Part shown: one piece after another, positions 57,692 to 64,000 of the stretch
How the letters are laid out: every line of letters starts with the position of its first letter
Numbering within the stretch: position 1 is the stretch's first letter
DNA from: Paratinospora sagittata
Taxonomy: Eukaryota; Streptophyta; Magnoliopsida; Ranunculales; Menispermaceae
Length of the DNA: 64,000 bases
Direction: 5' to 3'
Assembly (NCBI GenBank): GCA_035771175.1
Contig: CM069605.1
Location: 18,903,788 to 18,967,787, forward strand
The notes under the pieces: model-generated
What the model was told of the DNA's origin: nothing
The model's database searches: none
The model's input: only the letters and a program-made list of their open reading frames with translations
Made by a program: the position numbers and the translations under genes

Positions 57692-57950
57692 TGTTCGTCC
57701 AATGTTGTCCTTGAACACAGCTTAATCAAAACCAGTCAACTTGTAACTACAATACTCCACACACGAGCAACTTTCCAGCTTCCTCTTATCTGTCTATTGT
57801 CTCGTTGTAACCTCCGTGTCTATAGGAGGACAGTTATCAACTGTGGCGCCATTTTATTTTTATTTTTTATTTTTTTTCTCTTTTATCCATTCAAAAATAT
57901 GAGGATTTTTATAAAAAAAAAAAAAAAAAATAGATATGATTTAAATAATA
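57692..57950 (-). promoter_or_regulatory. 5' UTR and proximal promoter of the hydrolase gene
   Basis: Directly upstream of the ATG with an in-frame TAA 39 bp before it. Relatively GC-rich up to about 57,850, then poly(A)/poly(T)-rich. No convincing TATA box, so the transcription start cannot be placed. Confidence 0.4.
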
Positions 57951-58170
57951 CTTACAAAAATAGGCAATAAAAAAAAAATATTTTTAAAACTATAAAAGTT
58001 ACGCAGGTGTCACGTTGGCGTCACGTTGGCAAATTTTCTTTTTATAAAAAAAAAAGAAGAAGTAAAATGGCGCTATTAAAAAATATAAAAATATGGATGA
58101 GGCATCTTCCACTTATATGATAAAACCATATGGGGGACAAGGGGCACCATCTACTTGAAAAAAAAAAAAA
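57950..58170. mobile_element. Partial relative of the intron-6 foldback element
   Basis: AAAATAGGCAATAAAAAAAA, GGTGTCACGTTGGC and AAAATGGCGCTATTAAAAAA, then GGATGAGGCATCTTCCACTT and GGGGCACCATCTACTT, follow the same word order as the left arm of the 38.6-kb element (AAATAGGCAAGAAAAAAA, GAGTTGGCATT, GTGAATGGCGC, GCCATCCAC). Much decayed. About 260-480 bp upstream of the hydrolase ATG. Confidence 0.5.
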
Positions 58171-58933
58171 ACACATACCCAGGCCATTACAGCTTAATCG
58201 TTGGGTTTTTTTTTTTCTTTTTTAATCACTTAAGCACATGTGGTTTTTCATTTAGACTTATCTTAAATATGGTAATAAACAATATAATGATGTTAATAAT
58301 TTTATTTAGCATATTTTAGTATACCTAAAGTGAAAAGGAGGAAATACAAGATTAAGATTTTTCAAGTTCAAGGTTTAACCAATTCAAAGCGTGGAGTAAT
58401 GGAAGAAATGGACAACTTAAGGATAAAAGGGTGAATGTCTTGTCTATGTCAAGAATAAGGATATAGCCTACTTGCCTACATTGCTCAATTATTTTTGAAA
58501 TGCATTAAGTTTTTCTTTTAAAATATTTTTCAAGTGTTCCAACATGTTCGGTTAATGATCTTAAAGCATTTCAAACTTGTTTAAACTATATTTGCACTAG
58601 TTTTATAAAAAATCACGTATGTACAAGATTTTTAAAAACTCATATGATTAAGTTTTTCAAATATGTCATGTTTTTTAACTTCAACTTGAATAGTTTATTC
58701 AAAATGATTTTTAAAGTGTTTGATAATCAAATTTTATGTATTTCAATCATTTTTGTTGTCCAAACATGTTTATAAAATTAAAAATCCAAAAACAAAAGTT
58801 TTTAGATAAGTTACACTCGCTAGATTGGTCATAGCAGCGACTTGATTGACCGACCAATGTGCTAGTGCCTCGACTAACGCACTAGTAATAGGAATTTTGA
58901 GTATCGCGTTCTTGGGTCTTCTAGTACCACGCC
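58171..58933. other. AT-rich spacer, nothing recognised
   Basis: No coding sequence, RNA gene or clear repeat border. Confidence 0.6.
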
Positions 58934-59818
58934 AGTTCTCACGACCCTTTTTTAGATAACGTTACGATAGACACAAAATATTATATAATCATACACTTAC
59001 ATACATAATACTCTGTCAACTTTTTAATACACTAAATTTTTAAAAAATTTCTACAGCATATCCCCATTAAATGGACAAAGTCACGAGTCCAAACGCCACC
59101 TGATTAACTAAAAATCAGTTTTCATAAATTATCATTTTATTTTCATATCATATAACACATCCACATAATTTATAGTGATCCGCAGATCTCATAATTACAC
59201 ATTCAACCAAATTACTCATCTAAATGATAAAATATAAATAAGATGTTAATAGTATAAATATATTTATCAAAATAAAAAGCTTCTAACTTCTTCAAGAAAA
59301 TATATAACCAATAATATATAGGAGTTTGCAACTCCTCCCGAGCTTTGCTCTTTTCTTTAGAATCTTTACCCGAAATATTGGAGAAGACAGAATGAGCAAC
59401 CACAAGCTCAGTGAATATTTCTTACTATTGCATCATATATGCATTTATAAAAAAAACTATTTATTTCAAACAATTAAAACAAACGTAAGCGGTGATCAAA
59501 TAATATAATACGTGCTCAAAAATTGTAATATCATTTGAAAATCATATTCATCTCCCTCTCTTCTAAGTAATTGAGTGAATCTGCTCCTCATGTGAACCAA
59601 TGAGGAGTGCACCGACCTCAAATTACTCATTTATTAATTATGTCATTTCTACGTCTTTTATCTCATGCCAGGAATGCACCGACCAGGATTACTAAAATCG
59701 TTAATCCTGTAAGTTTGTTCCCTGATATTTATACCCATAGAAATGTTTCTCATGTCAATAACTTACTTTGGTATGTCCATTGACATGTTTCTATGCCTCA
59801 AAACCATTTCATGATTTT
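58934..59818 (-). mobile_element. Decayed, truncated LTR related to family C
   Basis: The left part (CTCACGACCC, ATACTCTGTCAACTTTTTAA TACACTAAA) and the middle (AATGAGCAACCACAAGCTCA GTGAATATTT) align in order with 23,823-24,360 of the family C solo LTR. The promoter half is missing where LTR A5 begins. Confidence 0.65.
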
Positions 59819-60915
59819 AAATCTGTCACACCCCGCCCGGACGCGCCTAAACCGGCGGTACACTCACGGACGGGGCGCGCATTTGGAACAATCACAATGG
59901 TAATAACAGAGTGTGCAGCGGAAATACAATATACAGTACAAATCTGATTTCATATAATTCAGAATACTTTTGTACATAAAATGGTCAAGGGAACATACTC
60001 CTAAAATCCCCAATGATTCATACAAAGGGTACAAAATGTGGGCCCCATAACCTGCACCCAGTCCACCCTAATTTCCTGTGAAAGATTTGATAATAATGGA
60101 GTGAGCTTAACGCGCTCAGTGGGTAAATAGTGCATGAGTATAACAATTAATAAAGCATACTTCAATATCAAATATCTTAAATACACATGTAAGCATCATA
60201 ATCAATCAATATGTATGTATGCATGACACTGTCACGTATTAATGGTTTGATGAGCGTACATCGCCTGAGTTCACGTACAGGTGTCCTTCCCCGGGCGTAG
60301 CCAGGTTCTCACTGTACGTCCCTCCTCAGGAACGATGCTCTGGATTCACGTACTGATGTCCCTCCCCGGCGTAGCCGAGTTCTCATGTACGTCCCTCTCC
60401 AGAGAAATAATCTGAATAGTGAGCAATGCTTCTAACTATTCTATGAGTCATAAACCATATACGTCCCTAGGTGGTGATATGTATGATGCCAATGCATGAA
60501 CTAGTTTAGTCTACTAGTTTGGTCTTTTCTTGACATTTATACTGACTTTGTCAACGTCTAGTGATCCTTATCAGGGTCGGTATCACGACGTGCAAAGTTA
60601 GGACATTCAGGTCATAAACATTATTGACATAATGCAGTGTAAATGAATAGTAGACATAATAATAATTGAATGTAAACTTTAATAAAAGTTATGAAACACG
60701 CAAACCTATGTTTCGTTCCCCACCTTCAGATCTGGTACTTTTCTCCGGACAGAACTTCGTTGCACCGCTTTCAGATCTGGCGCTTTCCTCCGGACAGAAC
60801 TTTGTTGCACCGCACCGGGAGTCTCAAAGACTAAAAACTTAGAATGCGTGGAAAGGAGAAGAAAAATCACAAGAGAAGGTGATTTGGTGTGAGGAATGAG
60901 AAATGTGGAGGTTTC

Positions 60916-60923
60916 TTATATAG
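60916..60923 (-). promoter_or_regulatory. TATA box of LTR A5
   Basis: CTATATAA on the minus strand, at the same place as TATAAAAG in LTR A1 and TATAAAAA in A3 and A4. The repeat array begins about 15 bp upstream. Confidence 0.75.
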
Positions 60924-60930
60924 AGATTTT

Positions 60931-61235
60931 TGCGCCTGAACGTTCTGGCATGCGCCTGAACGTTCTGGCATTGCGCCTGAACGTTCTGGCATGGCGCCTG
61001 AACGTTCTGGCATGGCGCCTGAACGTTCTGGCATGGCGCCTGAACGTTCTGGCATGGCGCCTGAACGTTCTGGCAGGCGCCTGAACGTTCTGGCATGCCT
61101 GAACGTTCTGGCATGCGCCTGAACGTTCTGGCATGCGCCTGAACGTTCTGGCATTGCGCCTGAACGTTCTGTCATGCGCCTGAACGTTCTGGCACTGCGC
61201 CTGAACGTTCTGGCACGCGCCTGAACGTTCGGGCG
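60931..61235. repeat. 15-copy GAACGTTC array in LTR U3 (heat-shock-element-like)
   Basis: GCGCCTGAACGTTCTGGCAT recurs with GAACGTTC starting at 60,938, 60,958, 60,979, 61,000, 61,021, 61,042, 61,063, 61,083, 61,101, 61,121, 61,141, 61,162, 61,182, 61,203 and 61,223. Spacing is 20-21 bp (one 18). The core is a perfect palindrome in all 15 copies and matches the nGAAnnTTCn heat-shock-element pair. It also contains AACGTT, an ACGT-core (T-box) bZIP word. Long open frames across it only reflect the repeat. Confidence 0.95.
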
Positions 61236-61305
61236 TTGCCCAAATAGTAAAAATTTCAAATAGTAATTTTTTTTTTTTTTTTTTTGTGAAATACAGGGTA
61301 TTACA

Positions 61306-61320
61306 CTCTACCCCCCTTAA
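61306..61320 (-). other. Polypurine tract of the A5 element
   Basis: TTAAGGGGGGTAGAG on the minus strand, directly before the LTR start. Confidence 0.85.
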
Positions 61321-61541
61321 AGGGATTTCGCCCTCGAAATCAAGTCAAGTATGGATGAGGGGTATTGCTTGCGAAGTAGCCGCAGGTTGCTAAGGAGCCG
61401 CTGCGTGTGTGGATCACTATATCCATTGATATGATTTGCAGACATCTGCGTAGTTATTCAAGTGAAACAATGTATGAAGATAGTGTAAACAATGTTTCAT
61501 CCTGGTATTTATAAGTGAAAATAATACAATGTATCACATCA
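61321..61541 (-). other. Shortened pol-to-LTR spacer of the A5 element
   Basis: Starts with the same GCAGATGTCTG word as the extra frame in the other two copies, but only about 40 codons follow (MSANHINGYSDPHTQRLLSN...). The conserved acidic C-terminal part is missing, so this copy seems to have a deletion. Confidence 0.6.
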
Positions 61542-64000
61542 TCAGGTGGTACTAGAAAACAATTCAGGGTATTTCTGTTTAATTGTGGATTCTAGTTCCC
61601 ATGTAGCTTCCTCTATGCCGTGGTGATCCCAGAGCACTTTCACAAGTGGTATGCTACGTCTCCGGAGGTCGTGAGTTTTTCTATCTAAAATATGTATTGC
61701 TTTCTCTTGATACGTATTTCCTTCCTCAACCTGAACCTCGACTAAAGGGATGATATGCGAAGGATCAGGACGATACTTGCGAAGCATAGATACATGAAAA
61801 ACGTCATGAACCTTAGGCATGGACGATGGAAGGGACAGACGATATGCAAGTTTGCCAATACGTTCAATGATCGGAAATGGACCGATATACCGCGGGGAGA
61901 GCTTTCCTTTGATCCCAAAGCGTTTGACACCTAGGGTGGGCTGGACTTGTATAAAAACAAAGTCCCCCTTATCAAATTCCAGAGGCTGTCGCCGTTTGTC
62001 AGCATAGCTCTTCTGTCGACTTTGTGCAACACGAAGTCGTTCCTTTACTAGTGTGATCTTCTCAGAAGTCTCTTGAACTAGTTTAGGGCCCAACTGCGGT
62101 CGGTCTGCCATATCTAACCAGCATACCGGAGATCTGCAAGGCCGACCATAGAGAGCCTCGTATGGTGCCATGCCGATACTAGTTTGGTAGCTGTTGTTGT
62201 ATGCAAACTTAGCTAGATGTAAATACTTTGCCCATCCGTCATTAAAGTCCAAAATGCAGCATCGTAGCATGTCTTCTAAGATTAGGATAAGCCGTTCTGA
62301 CTACCCATCAGTCTGAGGGTGGAAGGCTGTGCTCATAGTGATCTTTGAACCCATTCTAGTTTGGAAGCTTTTCCAAAAGTTTGATGTGAAGCGAGGGTCG
62401 CGATCAGAGACGATCGTGAGTGGTATGCCATGAAGGCGTACGATCTCTCTTTCATATAGTTCTGCAAGTTTGGCGGGATTATCCGTGAACTTTATTGGCA
62501 AGAAGTGTGCAGACTTGGTAAGTCTGTCAATGATAACCCAGATAGCATCTTGCCCTTTATTATTTCGAGGTAAGGCTGTAACAAAATCCATTGCGATGTT
62601 CTCCCATTTCCATTCTCCAATAGGTGACGGCTGGAGAAGGCCAGAGGGAAGTCTGCGGTCTGCCTTAACTTTCTGGCAAACAAGACATCGAGCAACGAAG
62701 TCAGCAATTGCCTTCTTCATTCCAGAAAACCAGAATTGTCGCTTGACATCCTGGTACATCTTGTCACCCCCAGGATGCATAGCGTATCTCGAACAGTGCA
62801 TCTCAGTAAGCACGTCTTTCCGAACCTCGGAATCGTTCGGAAGACAAAGACGTGTTTTATAGAAAACGGCTCCGTCGTCAGAGACTGACCAATGAGGAAA
62901 GTCTTGCCCGCTGAGTAGAAGTTCTCGTTTCTCCATTAACATAGGGTCATTGGCTTGAGTAACTGAAATCTTGCGAACGAGGTCAGAGGTAGCGGACAAT
63001 TGAGAGAGTCGTGGGCGTGGTCCCTCTTCGTTCAGCTGGAGGTTAAAGTTGTCCATCTCTGTAGTCAACTTCCCCATTTCATAGTTAAGAGTGCAAGTAA
63101 CATAAGATTTTCTACTCAAAGCATCGGCCACAACATTGGCCTTTCCGGGATGGTACTGGAGGTGGAAGTCATAGTCTTTCAAGAATTCCAACCATCTTCT
63201 TTGGCGGAGGTTTAGGTCTCTCTGAGTGTATATGTACTTAAGACTCTTGTGATCTGAGAAGACCTCGAACCGTTCACCGTATAGGTAATGACGCCATAAT
63301 TTAAGTGCAAACACAACAGCTGCAAGTTCCAAGTCATGGGTTGGGTAATTACCCTCATGAATCTTCAGTTGCCTGGAGGCATATGCAACAACTTGGCCTT
63401 CTTGCATTAGTACGGCACCTAAGCCTTGGAGAGAGGCATCGGTGTATAATGAAAAACCAATTCCATTTCTTGGAGTGATAAGTACAGGTGCCGTCGTGAG
63501 GCGTTTCTTCAATTCCTGAAATGATGCTTCACAGGCGGGATTCCAGATGAAGCGCACGTCTTTTCGAGTGAGCTTGGTCATAGGTTCAGCAATCTTTGAG
63601 AAGTCCTTAATGAAGCGTCTGTAATAGCCAGCCAAACCAAGAAAACTCCTAATCTGAGTAACAGTGGTAGGCTGCTTCCAGTTTAAGACTGCTTCAACCT
63701 TAGAAGGATCGACCTCAATGCCATTGCCTGAAACCACATGGCCGAGGAATTGAACTCTCTGCGCCCAAAATTCGCACTTACTCAACTTTGCATACACTTG
63801 GTGTCTTTGTAAGGTCTGGAGGACGATCTTCAAATGTAGTTTATGGTCTTCCTCGGTTGAGGAATATATCAAGATGTCGTCGACAAAAACCACCACAAAC
63901 CGGTCTAAGTATAACCTGAATATGCGATTCATCAAATCCATGAATGCAGCAGGTGCATTTGTTAGACCGAACGGCATGACTAAGAACTCGTAGTGACTGT
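61542..64000 (-). pseudogene. Tekay-like chromovirus pol: RT, RNase H, integrase, chromodomain (partial, one stop)
   Basis: One frame from the window edge to 61,542, continuing beyond 64,000. [22 protein letters not shown] and active site [13 protein letters not shown]. RNase [15 protein letters not shown] and [20 protein letters not shown], a Tekay/Del-type word. Integrase: HHCC finger ([15 protein letters not shown] ... [12 protein letters not shown]), core Asp in MDFVTALPR and in [12 protein letters not shown]. Chromodomain region: KVHDVFHVSMLRKY ... VLWDHHGIEEATWELESTIK. The frame has a single TAG at 62,300-62,298, right after HPQTDG in the integrase core, at a Gln position in the family. 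No frameshift is seen, so the copy is young. Gag and protease are outside the window. Confidence 0.95.

Larger units (their letters stand above)
59824..61305 (-). mobile_element. 3' LTR (A5) of a Tekay-like chromovirus
   Basis: On the minus strand it starts TGTAATACCC (61,305) after the polypurine tract and ends GGGGTGTGACA (59,824). The flanking AAATC (59,819-59,823) is the presumed target duplication; the other end lies beyond the window. At 1,482 bp it is the longest of the five family A LTRs, because of a ~290-bp repeat array in U3. TATA box at 60,916-60,923 and shared module at 60,080-60,127. Confidence 0.93.

Noticed and set aside
57692..57718. Upstream in-frame GTG as start of the hydrolase
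   Set aside because: Plants start at ATG, and the first ATG after the in-frame TAA is at 57,691.
60931..61235. CRISPR-like array of regular repeats
   Set aside because: The units are direct tandem repeats without spacers, inside a plant LTR, and there are no cas genes.
60839..61259. Open frames of 60-130 codons with MPERSGA-type repeats
   Set aside because: They exist in several frames and on both strands only because a 20-21 bp repeat without stops is translated. They are not proteins.
62470..63215. Plus-strand frames of 71-130 codons over the pol region
   Set aside because: Antisense shadows of the chromovirus pol, with no independent signal.

Overview
This is nuclear DNA from a flowering plant, probably a eudicot with a large, transposon-rich genome. 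The evidence is GT-AG introns in a plant-type host gene, chromovirus (Ty3/gypsy, Tekay-like) and Ty1/copia elements, L1- and RTE-type LINEs, tRNA-derived SINEs including an Au-SINE-like copy, PPR gene debris and an organellar rRNA insertion. The species cannot be told from the sequence. No operon, CRISPR array or bacterial feature is present.

The only intact host gene I can support lies on the minus strand: a 10-exon alpha/beta-hydrolase (324 aa), with its start codon at 57,691 and its stop at 33,509. All exons join in frame with GT-AG borders. The coding sequence is 975 bp but the gene spans about 24 kb, because intron 5 (12.7 kb), intron 6 (5.2 kb), intron 1 (2.4 kb) and intron 9 (2.0 kb) have filled with transposons. 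Intron 5 holds a degraded copia element that itself contains a solo LTR, LINE tails, a SINE and a hAT-like end. Intron 6 holds a hairpin-mosaic foldback element inside a duplicated segment.

Left of the gene (1-31,667) there is only repeat DNA. It holds the end of a long LTR (1-2,598), two clean solo LTRs of one Tekay-like family with exact 5-bp target duplications (2,961-4,281 and 6,109-7,437), PPR pseudogene pieces (7.9-9.7 kb), a 49-bp minisatellite, and a decayed minus-strand Tekay-like element (10,631-14,150). A 3' relic of the same family on the plus strand (19,866-22,088) abuts a copia element (22,089-31,667). That copia was later hit by a LINE, two solo LTRs of other families and an organellar 23S/26S-type rRNA fragment.

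Right of the gene (58.9-64 kb) lie a decayed LTR and the 3' part of a younger minus-strand Tekay-like element. Its pol (RT, RNase H, integrase, chromodomain) runs off the window and is broken by one in-frame stop within the visible part.

The most interesting signals are four. (1) 15 copies of a 20-21 bp unit containing the perfect palindrome GAACGTTC sit directly upstream of the TATA box of the 59.8-61.3 kb LTR. This looks like a heat-shock-element-like promoter array grown from a single unit seen in a sister LTR. (2) A small extra reading frame between the chromodomain and the 3' LTR keeps its protein sequence in two diverged Tekay copies. (3) A hairpin-mosaic foldback family occurs in intron 6 and again just upstream of the host gene. 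(4) A short sequence module recurs in four unrelated LTR families.
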